From Dysidea avara (taxonomy: Eukaryota > Porifera > Demospongiae > Dictyoceratida > Dysideidae), in the NCBI RefSeq assembly GCF_963678975.1, contig NC_089280.1:17458780-17522779 (forward strand): a stretch of DNA of 64,000 bases, read 5' to 3'. The position numbers and the translations under genes were made by a program. Below, one piece after another: positions 47,328-60,230 of this stretch (positions within the stretch are counted from its first letter, which is position 1; each line of letters opens with the position of its first letter). The notes beneath the pieces are model-generated. The model was not told the origin of the DNA and ran no database searches. It was given only the letters and a program-made list of their open reading frames with translations.

Positions 47328-50300
47328 ATGAGTTACAAATTGTCCACAGAGTTAACTGGGCACACTAATGACGTTAGAGTGGTTAGTTCGTACAAATTGG
47401 GAGGCAATGAAGCCATTATTACTGCTTCGCGAGATGGGACTGCTCGGGTATGGCAACAGACGGAAACATTAGAATACAGCGTTGTAAAAACCCTAACTGG
47501 GCACACTGGACCAGTTACAGCCATAACCATTCTCCCTGCTGACGAATTAGCTGGCAGGAATAAAAGTGAGATGTATGTGCATGCTAGAATATTTTTTATT
47601 GTGTGGGTGGGAGAATCCCACTTAAATTCAGAGGAAATGGTCTGGCAATGTATAAGTGTAGTGTCTGTGTTCATGCATAGTTTGTGTGCACACACACATG
47701 AGTGATTGGGAGGCAGATAACTACAGATTCTGTACACACACACATGAGTGATTGGGAGGCAGATAACTACAGATTCTGTACACACAGGTTTCATTGTCAC
47801 TGGTGGACAGGATGCCAAAGTATTAGTTCATGATTTAGATGCTGATGGTATGTTACATGATTTCCACATCCTTGCAATTAAGCACATGCATATTGGTTAT
47901 AATTTTATAGCCAATCTTAATTCATTCTCAAGAACAATCATTTCCCTGACATTTGTGATTGGCTTTGAGCACCAAAAACAACTAATACTATTTTTTTAAA
48001 ACACTTTAGATAAGTACACATATAGTACTGCAAGAACTCTATATGGCACGTTCATTTTGACTTATAATTGTGTTTACTCCTATAGAGCCTGTTGATGTGT
48101 TGCAAGGTCACGAGAAATATGTTTCATCAATAACATATTTTGCTGGTTTATTGATATCTGTATCTTGGGATTGGTGAGTGATAGTGTGATAACTGTTTGT
48201 GAAAGGAAAGATCAACTATTTGCATATCATGCTGACTCACACACATGCATGTGTGCACACGTACTACATTATATATTTACACACATGTGCATACGCTACA
48301 TACACACACAATGACACGCACATGTACACACACTCTACACTATACATCACACATGGTAAGATATGATATTTTATGCTGTAGTACCCTAAGAGTTTGGGAT
48401 GATCTTCGAAGACATACAAAATGTCACTCACCAGCTGCTTACATAGTGTATGGAGTTCCTGGACCAGAACCATCATTTGTACTAACAGGTGAATACATAT
48501 ACCGTATTTACTTGGTTAAACGCTGCACCTCAAATAGTCGCTGCATTTGAATAGTGGCCACAATGAATGTTTCAATTGTGAGTATAGACGCCGCCCTTGA
48601 ATAAACGCCACCCTTGAATCAACGCCACGGCTATTAATCAAGTTTCACGTATAACAGGATTCCATATGGCTTTATAAACATGATGTCCTCTAACAAAAAA
48701 TTCAATGAAACATTCATAAGTGACAATATCTTCCATCGTTACACCTTCGTCAATTGTTTTAATACACGCCCTTGAATAAGTTTGTGCTGTATGGCACAGG
48801 TTACCATAAATCACACTGTAGGTGCAGAAGATAATTCGCTAAACACATGGCAAAGTATTTCGAATTTGGCTTGGATTAAATAGTAGCCGCATGTAATAAG
48901 TTCTCAAGTACAATAAACGCCGCCCTGGAGTAGTAGCTGCCCTTGAATAGTAGCCGCATCAATTTCAGAGCTTAGGCTAATAGTAGCTGTGGCGTTTAAC
49001 CAAGTAAATATGGTATGTGTGTCGAGTATAATGATTTTTTTATTATAGATTTATTAATCATTCACACCATGATTAGTTAACCCATATTGTATACATCGTA
49101 TTAGGTGGTGCTGATAAACTGATCAAGTTATGGCAGTTGAGTTCATTGTCATGTGTCCAGGAGTATCGTGGTCATGAAGATGTTGTCAGAGACCTTAAGG
49201 TGTTCTCGTCAGAGCAATTTGTGTCTATTGCTAATGATTGGTAAGTGATATGTTGTTGTTTTCTTCTGTTCATTTTCTTTACTGTGCACCCATCTTCAGT
49301 GCAATAGGAAGCTGTGACAAATTTGGCAAAGCAGTACACCAACATGTTTGGTTATTTAGTCAATTATACATAGTCCACTGTCAAGTGTATACTAACATTG
49401 ATCAAAGCTGATTAAGTAGAAAGTTTTCAGTTCTTTCTTATAGTATTGGGTGTGCATATGTATGTGTTTATCATAAATATAGTAATTTTTTTTTGCTATA
49501 TGCATGTTTATGTATGCATATATTCTTAATATATTCAGTACTGTTCGTCTGTGGAGCATCCACACTGCTGCATGTTTGCAGGTGTATGGCATGCATGAAG
49601 CATATGTCTACTCGTAAGTCACCTAAACACCATCACCTGACTATTACAAGTATCTGTTTATGGATAGCATCTCAGTGTTTCCAGCCAGTGGTGGCTCCCA
49701 GTTTCTGTCCTGTGGTGAAGACAGGACTGTTAGAGTTTGGAAAAGTAATACTTACAGTATATTGACTTGTGTACAGTGAAGTGTGGTCACTATCATACTG
49801 TTACACATCTTTCCACTATACAATTTCTTATATGTGTGTAATTCACTTTCCTAGATGGATCATGTGATCAAACAATTCTGTTACCAGCACAGTCAGTGTG
49901 GAGTGTTCACTATTTGGAGAATGGTGATTTTGTGGTTGGCTCAAGGTGTGTGCATGCTGTTGGTACATATAAAATGAATCTCTTCATTAATTGTATTGTC
50001 AGTGACTACAAGGCTCGTGTATTCTCATCTGACCAGACAAGACAAGCATCAGCAGAAAAACTTGCAGTAAGTAGTTAATTTTATATGTCACAATTAATCC
50101 GGCAGGTCAGAACATTTTTTGTGGCAGCGTTTATAGGAGAACATGACTGCTCTATTAGAGTATTTCAGCATTTTACAAGTGTACATGCTAAGCCTCCTCT
50201 GAAATATTGTGAAGTTCCCCCTGTTGCTTTACCCTGACTACTTGCACAATATACAGTAGTCTGTAATCATCTTAGCATTCTTAATAATTCTGACCTGCTG

Positions 50301-53300
50301 CATCCATGATGCATAAAATTGATTTGGTATATTGTTATCTTATTAACCTACATATTAATTCTATCAGACCTTTCAACAAGAAGTTGAAGAACAACAGTAA
50401 GTCACACGTTATCTTAGTCAACACGTTATCTGTACACTACTCAGAAAAGCAGCTGGGTATGATGCAATTGATGTTAGTAAGTTACCTGGAGAAGAGGTAT
50501 TAGCAAGCCCAGGTATGTATGCATACTATAGTGCAGTGTTAACTTGCTACAGTACATATATTTTGTCATGCAGTAGTATTCCTTTTTGTTGTTGCTCAGG
50601 TAAACCTGGTGAGACTAAGTTGGTAAGGGTGAAGGGCAAAGCAGAAGTGTACCAGGTAGGCTATTGTGTTCATGCTTGTTTGTAATGTCATAAAATTTTG
50701 TTGTGTATTAGTGGAATAATGCTGAAAGCCGATGGGATAAGGTGTGGCACTAGTGCAGCACAAATTGACACAGTGCATGATACAAATGAACATGCACACA
50801 CACAACACACACGCGCGTACACACATACACAAAACAATTTCTTGTACAACAGATAGGAGATGCTCTGGGCCAAGCACCCCCAAGTCAGACCCAGCGACCT
50901 GTGTATCAAGGAAAGGTATCATTCAAGATGAGTGACTATCATATAGTTACTCCTTATTATTGTATTAGGAGTATGACTATGTGTTTGATATACAAATTGA
51001 GTGTGATGATCACATGAAGACACTCAAGTTACCTTACAACCAAACTGGTGAGCCACATATTTAATAGTGATGCTATAATATGAACATTTTGTGTGTATCG
51101 TGATATTCATGTTGTGAGAAATTTAATGTGCATGAGATCAAGAGTTCATAACATTGTAATTTGAACTCTTGATAAGATTTAGTAATGGTTTGACTAAGTG
51201 CAGCTGTAGACAATTCAATGTTTTGTCTTATGTAACCTCTTTATAATGGACATTTTGAGACCAACTGATCTTGGGGATAGCTACTTATATAAGAACCTTT
51301 TTCAGAGCTAAATTTCTATTGGTAGAAGTTTTAGGGACTGCAAAGAGTGGAAGTTCAGTATACAGTGTCCTTTATTCAGGGAATCCTTTTAAGGAGACTC
51401 CATTGTATTGAAATTTATTCTGTCGTGTGTTTGCGTAGATGACCCATGGGTGACGGCACACAAGTTCCTAGATGACAACATGTTACCTCAAGGCTATTTG
51501 GACCAGGTTAGGACCTCTATATGTGATGACCAGTTGGCTATAAATTCTGATAGGTAGCACACTTTATCATAAAGAATGCAGGAGGGACAGTAGCACCCAC
51601 CCAGCCTGTTGTAGCTGGATCAGATCCTTTAACTGGTAAGGATCTTACAAAATGTGACTCCTACATGTGTGAGTACTAGAAAATTAATGTTTTGTTTCTT
51701 TCTTGCTGTGAGAAAGCTGTTCATTGCTTGGCCTAAATTGGTGTATGCAAAGAAGTACATGTACATATGTGCATTTGTTATTTTAAGTGAAACGTTTTAT
51801 TGACTATCATGGTCCTCAGTGGTATAATGCATCATCATTGTTGTTATCAGGTCCATCACGTTACATCCCGGACAGTAGTGGACCTCCTCCTCCACCAGGT
51901 ATCCTTATTTGATGTCTGTGTTCATGATAATGATGTTACTTTTGTTGTCTACTTTTAGCCACCACCTCATATCAACCACCACCACCTCAGGTTTGTAGCA
52001 TCTTTCACTGTTTGTACTGTACATGTGTGAACACCATTCACTGTGACATTGAAAGTTACAAAAGTAACTGTTAAGAGGCATGTTTTTATTTTCGAACTAC
52101 ATTTATGCATAATAAGCCTTTAGCAAGTTTTGCTTTTAACATGTATGTATGTATTGTAAGTATAAGATACAGTATGTACATTTGCTTCTGTAAAATATTC
52201 AGTTACAGAAAACTGTCTGGTTTCATTTCAAAATATATGTAAGCCTCAGCATTATTTTAACTATGGAGTTGTTTTTATGACATAAACAGTGTCCACGTTA
52301 AATTTTATGGGTTACTATTCTGTATTTGTATTGTAGCAAAATACGTCAGCTGGCAATCCTTATTTTCCAATGGTGAGTTAGTACAGCCACTACTCATGGA
52401 GTGTTGTACACCTCTATCTTAAACAGGACTCCTATAAAACGTTTGTTAGTCCAGATGATTACCATGAGAAAGTTGTCCAGAAACTGAGGGAGTTTAATGA
52501 GACCATTGATCAGGTAGATAGTTAGCTATACAGATATACATTTTTTCAGCTTATGATCTTTCCAGATCTACCAACTCAGTGGTGCTGAGATGTCTTGTCT
52601 TTCTGGTACTTGTTAAATGTTGAGTAGATAGTTAGCTATCATTTGTGTTTAAAGGATTGTGTAAAGACATTCTACTCCCTCACTGGGATGCAATGTCCCC
52701 ATCACATCAAGCTATCATCAACAAGCTTCTGTCGTGGCCTGCAGAATATTGTTTTCCAGGTAAGAACTGTTCTCTTTCAAGCAACAGTTTCAATATGATA
52801 TATCATGTGTTGCGATCTAAGGCATGGCACTCTATAAGATCACTTGCATACAGTAAGATTCCATTTTTGGGGGGTAAAAAACTTATGCGCTCTATGCTAG
52901 GAAAATTTTTTAAATGCTATTGCGAAGGAATCGTACTGAAAGATAGGCTATTGGTATTACGAAGTGGTAAAAGTACATAACATACTTGTGCCATGGGGAC
53001 TAATTCTGTTAAGGGAAGGTTTTCACAATGGAATGCTCATTACTTTTGCCTTCACTTTTTCCCAGAAATCTGAAGCCATAGCAACTTTTGCCAGACCACG
53101 CCTTAGGTTGCAAAATGTCTATAGCAGGGTTGGGCTTTATTACCCAAAATGCCAGCCTCACTTTTCCTTCATGACAGCTTGGTTAGGCAAAACCAAGCCC
53201 ATAAATGTCTTCAAAGCAACCCCAAACCCTTTTTAAAAAATTTAACTGAATTTTCTGCTAACTGAGTGACTGACTGACTGATGCCTCCAGCCAAGCGTAA

Positions 53301-55591
53301 CCCGACTATGGATAAGGCTACGGGCTTGATTTCTTCACTCGCTTCAGCCCACGACATACCTTTTACCAGCAGCTACAATACACACATCATGGGCCTACAG
53401 CTAAGAACAGTACAAGACGGAAATTATGGTTGAATGAACACCCTGTTTATCAATTTCGAAATGACCATTCACTTTAGTTCTACTCGTTATACAGTGTTTC
53501 AAGCGAAGATCAGTACAAGAAACTCCTCTACAATCAATCCAGTCATACTACGAAAAATATAGCACTAAAACAATGTTACAAGTTTTTGCAAATCAACACT
53601 TACACGGTAGCGGAGAAAGAAGTGGAACACAAAGGAAAACAAAGGTATAACGGGTAGAGCATAGCTGAAAAAGAAGCGAAATGGTGACTGCATTCATTGA
53701 TAATTCGGGCATGCGTTCAGTTGTACATCTTTGCTTTGATGTGGTGTTAATGAATTATGTTGCTGCAAAAAAGTAAACAAACAAGTGTATGGAATAATTA
53801 GAAATTTTACATTAGAGTAGGGATCACAGATAAAAAAGACAACGAAACAAGGGAGGTCATCTACACCTGCAGCTCTGCTAGTTGACGTACTCCAGTCATA
53901 GCTATTGACAGACTGAATTAGGAATTAAAATGTATAGCTGCAGGTGTAGTTGTTTCATTACTTTTTTTATCTGTGATCCCTAATGTAAATTTTCGTTATA
54001 CTCGTAGCAAGAGTACATAATATTAAGAGATGAACTCTTGCTTAGTATAAATGCAGTTTAATTAATTTCTTACATTTCACAGGGTTGGATGTTGTTCGGT
54101 TAGTAGTCCTCAAGTCAACCGGTAGCAGGTGTCTTGTATCAGATGAATTAGCTGCTCAACAATTCTTACATACAATGGAAAACTTTTTATGGTAAATAAA
54201 AAATTTTTGTTGCATGGTGTTAAACTATTTCTGTGTTTGTTTTAGTGGCCCTGGAGCTCAAAGCAAAAACCAAATGGCCGTACTTCGTATGTTTGCTAAC
54301 CTCTTTGTTACTAAGCTTGGCGAGGAGCTTATGATGAAGAATTTTGATTGGGTACGTTCAAAATGATGTCGCACATAAACCACAATTACTCTTTCACAGA
54401 TTAATGCCAAAATGGAGCCCATTTATAGCAGTGACAACCGAACGTGTCAAATTGCTCTAGGAACTGTGTTACTTAAGTAAGACATTGTAAAGTTGAGATT
54501 TATGCCGCTATGTTCCATATTCATACAGCTACTGCCATTGTTATTCTAAGAATGCATCAGAAACAGTCCATACTAGTCTAGCCATCAATACAAATAGAGT
54601 AAATACCACTACCTTTACATGGAGTATTTACCTACAATATGTTACAGGTGATACAGTCATCAAGTTTTGATAAAGAAGCTAAATGTCGTGTACTAATTGG
54701 AATCGGGATTCTGGTTTGTAAAGATGGATTGTAGTTTGTGTCTATGTATAAATGTTACATTTCCAGGTCCAGTCTAGTCCAACTGCACGGCAAGTGTTAT
54801 GTGCTCCTGATGTTGTCACTACCATTAAGTCTCTTACTAGTACAAGTGGTCATGTTAAGGTAAGAAGGTGTGATCTGACGCACCTCTAAAGGTGTACAGT
54901 GAAACTGTGTTAATAGGGCAACCATTGGGACAAAATAATAATATTGGCCTCAACAATGAGGTGGTCTTATTGATGAATGCTTTACCTGTATTTGACCTTG
55001 TCACTGTAATGAAGTGATCAAATGAGTAGCCACTGTACTGTGCAGGAATCCTGTGTGATTACAAAGCACAGGTCTAATTATAAAAGTGTCTAAGTCACCT
55101 TAGTGTAAACACCATGTGTTGTAGGTTATAACTCATCTCAAGGGAGTTGCTTACCATCTCCTTTTCTACAACAGCTATTCAAATGACATCCCAGGTTGTG
55201 TACAACTGCATTGGTGTTATAGACCCCTGGACTCCTCATTTGTTATGTAGAATTTACAGACTTTTTGCTATGCCAAATCCCTGGTAATTACCCCTTAGGG
55301 GCTCAAATATGCACTCTGTTGTAACTTATGTATTTCTTATATGGTACGGGTGTACGTCAAAAAATCTATTTTTCTACAGTGCCTTGTATGTGATTAACAA
55401 TCTTCTACACAAGTATTATCACATGTAGTATATTGGTAGAGACTTTTTCATGCGTAATACATCAATTTTTATAGTAGACCTGCATGATCAGTAATTGTGT
55501 AAAAACAGTATATGTATAACTTTTGCTCTTTTTATAGCTTGTGGAATGTGCTCGTAGTGTTGTAAAAGAGATGGAAAGATTAACAACATGA
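47328..55591 (+). CDS. PLAA: PLAA / Doa1 (Ufd3), ubiquitin-binding p97/Cdc48 cofactor
   Basis: 777 aa over 30 exons: 47328-47565, 47788-47847, 48086-48173, 48382-48488, 49105-49240, 49539-49613, 49668-49744, 49855-49945, 50003-50066, 50368-50396, 50445-50512, 50600-50655, 50712-50741, 50853-50915, 50969-51047, 51439-51506, 51554-51635, 51851-51898, 51959-51990, 52337-52372, 52427-52513, 52566-52605, 52655-52759, 54083-54191, 54246-54351, 54400-54476, 54529-54598, 54648-54713, 54767-54859, 55538-55591. Every join is GT/AG and in phase; human PLAA is 795 aa. WD40 propeller at about 1-300 (LTGHTNDVR, SCGEDRTVRVWK, AQSVWSVHYLENGDFVVG). PFU ubiquitin-binding domain at about 395-470 (YDYVFDIQIE, LPYNQTDDPW, FLDDNMLPQGYLDQVAHFI). 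PUL domain, which binds p97, at about 510-777. Intron 4 holds the MITE at 48500-49015. Its 5' end lies in the palindrome. Confidence 0.95.
48500..49015. mobile_element. MITE, ACCGTATTTACTTGGTTAAACGC ends, with inner repeats
   Basis: The left end ACCGTATTTACTTGGTTAAA is mirrored at the right (complement of TTTAACCAAGTAAATATGGT). The interior is made of many degenerate units on GAATAAACGCCRCCCTTGAA and GAATAGTAGCCGC. It sits in PLAA intron 4. Confidence 0.85.
52760..54082. other. PLAA intron 23
   Basis: 1.3-kb intron, long for this gene. Open frames continue from exon 52655-52759 past its donor until 52980 and again at 52964-53236, but they contain no PLAA or other recognisable sequence. It also carries a GACTGACTGACTGATG tract near 53263 and the MITE at 53808-53989. 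Confidence 0.6.
53808..53989. mobile_element. MITE, TTACATTAGGGATCACAGATAA ends
   Basis: The left TTACATTAGAGTAGGGATCA and the right complement TTACATTAGGGATCACAG form the inverted ends. A second inverted pair, CTACACCTGCAGC and GCTGCAGGTGTAG, lies inside. 182 bp. A diverged relative is at 28942-29105. Confidence 0.85.
54897..55035. mobile_element. Short MITE, CAGTGAAACCTC family, in last PLAA intron
   Basis: CAGTGAAACTGTGTTAATAG at the left, CACTG at the right, TA on both flanks, with internal GAGGTGGTCTTATTGATGAA as in 42317-42493. Confidence 0.7.
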
Positions 55592-55711
55592 TCATGTATG
55601 ACAATCAGCTGTATATGTGCTAAATTTATTTCAATTCATCAGTATTTATATAATCCTATCATAAACAATTGTCACACAACACTAGACAATGGGACAGAGG
55701 CAATGCAACAG

Positions 55712-57628
55712 TTAGGGGTGTATGTCCAAGTACTGGTTAGGTACAGGTGGACAGACATCATCTTCAGCTGTACTCTGGTCTTCAGAGGTGAGTTGGACCT
55801 CGGAGCTAACTTGAATCTCTGATACGTGATAAGGGACAACCACATGTTCAGTGGTGGTGGTCACTGGTGCTGGTTGTGGCGGCAGAGGTGCTGGACCCAA
55901 CCCATTGATAACTGGATCAAGCTCTTCGTAGTACGGCTCAGGTTGAACAAGTTGTGACAACCTCATTGTTGACTCAGTGATGTAGTGTTGACCTCTTAAA
56001 CTTACCTGTGTTTTAACTGGACTCCTTTAATGGAATGAATTAAGAGTCATACAAATTTATTAATAAATGCTTCCTTACAAATAGCTGACTGCCGAATCTC
56101 CTTCATCAGTTTCTAGTGGTTCAAACCTACTGGGAAACATTCTAAAAGGTTTTTCATTTGTAAAAATCTATATACCTTCTCTTTAGCCTGCACACAACAG
56201 CGATCAATGCACACAGTATGAAGAAGAGAACAGTAATGAGTGCGGTCACGGATACCCCTACTATCACAGTAACACTGTCAGTAACATGGTGACTACTCTC
56301 TTGCCGAGTGCTTGTAGGCTGAAGTACAACTAAGAAAGAATGCTCAAAAGCAGCTGTAGACACAACATTGTGTACCTTTAACAGTTGAAGTGGTAGTCTG
56401 TGTTGGTAGCAATGGCAAAATTCTTGTACTGCTAGATTGGGAGCTACTTGAATGTGAAACGTTTTGTACAGGGATTGGTGGTGTAGTGAAGTCATCAAGA
56501 GGGTGTGCAGTTGAACTGCTACTGCCCATATTTGTAGAAAAATGTCCATCATTAGTATTGCCACCTAATTCACACAGGATGTATTTCAGGGAAAACTGTT
56601 TAACACTGACCAGTGTTAAAATTGCAACTTTCATCTAATGTGCTTCTCTGTCCTTCCAGTGTAGTACATGGTGTATCTTCTGCTGCAAATAACACTAGTG
56701 CATTTCCAGTGGCAGTACATGAGCAGTACAGTGGGTTGTTAAACAGTATGCTATGTAATAAAGAAAGTGCTAATACAGTATGTTTACATGTTTTCATTCC
56801 TTACATCTTCAAATATGGAAAATTCATTCTTGTATAGAGTACTGTATCTAGCAACACGTCAGTCAGGTTGTTTTGTTCAAGATTTCTGTATTTATTAAAT
56901 GCCATGTACACGTATTTCATCTGTGATAGTGAACATACATTTCCAGAAGCTGACTGAGTCCTTGTACATTTGATGTATCAAACCTCACCATGTTGTTATT
57001 GCTTAGATTACTAAATATAAAAAAACAATGTAACGACAGGTTTGTTTAAAATGCAGTGTATCGCACTTACATGCTCATAAGCCTGCTGAGACTATTGAAC
57101 TGGCTAAGGGCAGCAGTTGGAATATGGTTGAATGACAATTCTCTGTAAAATAAATACTTAAGCATCAATTGTGCCATCTTAATTTAGCAACACTCACATG
57201 CACTCACACAATTAGTCAACTTACAGGTGATTGACGGAGCCATCACTGACTTGTACTTTTGATATGTCTGTAATGTTCTGGTCCCTAAGATCCCTAATTT
57301 AATAAACCAAGTCATACTAGAACTATAGAATGTGTTATTACTTACAAATACTGTAGTAGATTATAGTCTGTTATTCTTATTGATTTCACTTTAGGGCTCA
57401 CCAAATGGAATTCCCTATATATACACCAGAATATTACTACGTTATCATCCCATAAGTTTATAATACTCACAGGTGACTGTTTAGGTTTCCTGAACATTCA
57501 ACATCTGTTCCACCACTAGATTCATTTACTGTACAAGTACAGCCATAGGGACAACTTTGTGACAAGCTACATCTCAACAGAACAGCTAATATTCCTACAA
57601 ACAGCACTACTGATTTCAAGCACTCCAT
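55712..57628 (-). CDS. Leucine-rich-repeat type I membrane protein
   Basis: 448 aa. Exons: 57471-57628, 57346-57414, 57225-57293, 57071-57142, 56939-57010, 56805-56885, 56611-56750, 56376-56564, 56176-56329, 56079-56141, 56006-56024 (19-nt microexon), 55712-55972. All phases match. A signal peptide (about 1-24, LLRCSLSQ) precedes an N-terminal Cys cap (CPYGCTC). Then come about five LRRs of 23-27 residues, each on its own exon in the same phase (LSNNNMVRF, LEQNNLTDV). A Cys cap follows (NNPLYCSC), then a Ser/Thr-rich stalk. One membrane helix lies at about 306-328 (VIVGVSVTALITVLFFILCA) with a basic stop-transfer CRLKRR. The cytoplasmic tail of about 115 residues has several tyrosine sites (SYLSP, YYEEL, NQYLDI) and Pro-rich stretches. 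Ligand unknown. The 3' end converges on PLAA, with 120 bp between stops. Confidence 0.85.
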
Positions 57629-57709
57629 CTTCCTGCTGTACTAAAGACTATATTACTGCTGAGACTAGCAGTGTTGATGTGTGGTATGTGCACTTTATAG
57701 GTGCAAGCC

Positions 57710-58054
57710 TCAACTCAAACATGTGTTGATGAGGATATTAAGCACCTCTGCTTCACTGAGTAGTATACAAAGGACATTCCATTTCTTTGTTCTACTTTGT
57801 GTTAAATAGAAGGGAGTCTCAAGGGGTATCCCCAACAAATTTACAAGTATTTGCTGTACTTTATGACAGTCAGAAATGTTGCATGATATGTATTTGATGA
57901 CATAATTCATAATCCAACATGGTTTACACTTCAAAGAATTTTTCATGTGCTTTATAACATCTATAGCAGTGTTAAACACATCACCAACAATCTCCCCCAT
58001 GCATATCAGTTGGTGATTTCTGTGATTCTCACACATTGCACATGACCCACTCAC
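57710..58054 (-). CDS. Unidentified 114-codon open frame
   Basis: Not recognised. Contains paired Cys near the N-terminus (CAMCENH) and KCKPCWI at mid-length, otherwise Ile/Leu/Asn-rich. It starts 82 bp upstream of the LRR gene's ATG on the same strand. It could be an exon of a lost or transposon-derived zinc protein, or chance in AT-rich DNA. Confidence 0.2.
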   Translation of the reverse strand: MSGSCAMCENHRNHQLICMGEIVGDVFNTAIDVIKHMKNSLKCKPCWIMNYVIKYISCNISDCHKVQQILVNLLGIPLETPFYLTQSRTKKWNVLCILLSEAEVLNILINTCLS

Positions 58055-58884
58055 AAAGAATAAAATGATACTAAATTTGGAACTATCTTTCTAGCTGCTG
58101 GTTCAAAGGTGATAAGACTCCGAGGGGTAAGTTCTTGCATGAATCCAATAGGTACAGTCACAAGTGACAGGGGATTCAAGTTATAAAGTTCAATGATTTA
58201 TTCTATGCCATGCATGTATTTAGACTAGTGAAGTGTACTCACTCAATATTTGTTTGGTTTCTTTGTGCACATGCAGCTACACGAGATTGCATGTGGTAGG
58301 CTAAAAAGATTTTTTTCTGGGCTGGATTTTAGGTTGTAGCTAACTATCCAAGTGGATACTGTAGTCTGTACATTGAATTGTTGTCGAATGTAGTAAGACA
58401 TCATCCTGTTTTATAAATGAGTATAGCTAGCTAATGCTATTAACTACGCATGCTAACTATTTGCTATATTATATTTTCAGACCTTTCTTTTCTAAATATA
58501 TCAAGTGAGAATTTACAGTAGAATTTCATGATGGGAGGTTGTCCTCTTACGGTAACAAATCAGGCTTTGTATTTGTTGTATTTGAAAGCATGAAGTGGCT
58601 GGGTGGCAATAGTATTGATGTTCCATTAAAACGTTCAGCTAGTGTAAAGATTGACACAACTCCCTCAACATGCTACTGTATATATGACAGGAAATTTTGA
58701 TGGAAAAAAACAGTTAAGAAATTTGATAAATCAGTTGAATTTGACAACTTTTCATTCATTAAACATCAATTAGCACCTCAAAGATGAGTCCCATTATGCA
58801 ACATTGCAAATATTGATGATATGTGGATTTGTCCAATGTTCCTCTCATAAAAATTTCCTGCATGTCAATATAGTGACTGGTTTA

Positions 58885-59056
58885 TAGTAGAACCTCAGTT
58901 ATATCCCACTTATCTGGATTCTTTGTTAACCGAACTACAGAAATGACTGCTCTATTAGGGTAGTTGAAATACTCAGTGATATTTAAAAAAAATGTTCTCA
59001 TGCTATTTTAAGATATGGTGGTCCCAAGGGGTTCAGATAACTGAGGTTCCACTGTA
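58885..59056. mobile_element. Interspersed element with GAACCTCAGTTAT inverted ends
   Basis: GTAGAACCTCAGTTATATCC at the left and GATAACTGAGGTTCCAC at the right are inverted. A TCTATTAGGGTAGTTGAAATACT motif lies inside. Similar end logic to the CAGTGAAACCTC family. Confidence 0.65.
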
Positions 59057-59437
59057 CAGTACTTACTACAAGGTATACATATTGACATATACTATACACA
59101 TGGCTGTAGCATCCTTTATATTGCATGTGCTAGAATAAAGCCAAACCACCAATCCATGGGTGACTGTCTGTTGGGTAGTCTGTCCAGTTTCACACAAGGA
59201 AGGATATGAGATCTACTGTTTCACCAGACACTTCAAGGTTTCATATGGCTTCAATGCCACCAGTTGAAATGCCGGTCTGAGGCATCATATACCAGCATGC
59301 ACATGCATCCTCTGGGTTGGCCATCCAAGTAGCCAACTGTTTCTGCATTGGATGAAGCTAATTGTATGGTAGTAACTTACTCCATCATTACAACACCTTA
59401 GTGATGAGTGTTTGTGTTAGAGGGAGGTGGTATATAG

Positions 59438-59733
59438 CAATGGCGGATCCAGGATGGGGCATTTGGGGCAAATGCCCCCCCCCCCCCCTTCAAGAAATTG
59501 CATACAAGATCGAGATACTCTAATAGAGCAGTCAATTACTCTAATAAAACAGTCACAATGTTCATGAGGCAGTGCAGCTTACTTATGAAGCTATAAATAG
59601 GATTTTATTTTACATAACATACGTGATGTAATATATTTGGTAAAGGATAACTAGCTATTATTGTTGTGACCTTTTCTTTTAACTTTTTTCAGCAAGGTGC
59701 CCCCCCTCTTTCCAAACTCTGGATCCGCCCTTG
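59438..59733. mobile_element. MITE with CAATGGCGGATCCAG ends and TATAG duplication
   Basis: Left end CAATGGCGGATCCAG, right complement CAAGGGCGGATCCAG. TATAG at 59433-59437 and 59734-59738. Poly-C near the left and CCCCCC near the right mirror each other. Two TACTCTAATARAGCAGTCA motifs lie inside. Confidence 0.82.
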
Positions 59734-60041
59734 TATAGGAACCGAAAGCTGACACTCTTGCCATTGCAACGCAAAATGCATTCTACCACCCACACTTAAA
59801 ATTTACAACTAAAGACCCCTTTGGTGATGGATGCTTAGTGCGATCAGATATATTTATAGAGCCTCAACCTAACAGTATAATAAACCATTTCAGCATGTAA
59901 ACTAACAATTTCGCAAAAACTCCATCTCGCAAAAAAAAAAATACACTTGTACAAAACCGAATTCATGACCTAATTATCGTACAATCACCTCGTGGCTATC
60001 ATTCTACAGCACTGTTATATACAATGTCAAGACGACATGAT

Positions 60042-60230
60042 CTATTTCTTCGGTTGGTGTCGTGTGTTGTTGGGATTTAACTGGTTGGAGTGGTTGTTCA
60101 GGTCCGTCTTAGTTCCCGTTCCAGAATACGCGGAGGAGTATCCTTGGTGTCTCCAGTTGTTGGGGTTACACTGGCTGGAATGATTGTTTAAATCAGCTTT
60201 GTCTCCTGTACCTCGATAACGTCCCGACAT
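60042..60230 (-). CDS. Small protein with two NPNN-type tandem repeats
   Basis: About 62 aa if started at MSGRYRG (60230); an upstream ATG at 60311 would add 27 hydrophobic residues. Two near-identical units of about 27 residues: GTGDKADLNNHSSQCNPNN and GTGTKTDLNNHSNQLNPNN, each followed by a (W/T)RHQ. The DLNNH-xx-Q-x-NPNN pattern resembles a small, function-unknown family scattered through eukaryotes (memory only). The inner ATG was chosen because it starts directly at the first repeat. Two strong repeat copies in frame argue for real coding. No neighbours point to a role. Confidence 0.55.
   Translation of the reverse strand: MSGRYRGTGDKADLNNHSSQCNPNNWRHQGYSSAYSGTGTKTDLNNHSNQLNPNNTRHQPKK

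Larger units (their letters stand above)
58055..60041. other. Repeat-rich region, no gene recognised
   Basis: Holds elements at 58885-59056 and 59438-59733 and several copies of the TACTCTAATAGAGCAGTCA motif (58944, 59515, 59535). No supported coding frame. Confidence 0.5.

Noticed and set aside
52645..53236. Open frames continuing past a PLAA exon
   Set aside because: Intron read-through. A phase-matched donor at 52759 joins directly to 54083 and gives the expected PUL domain.
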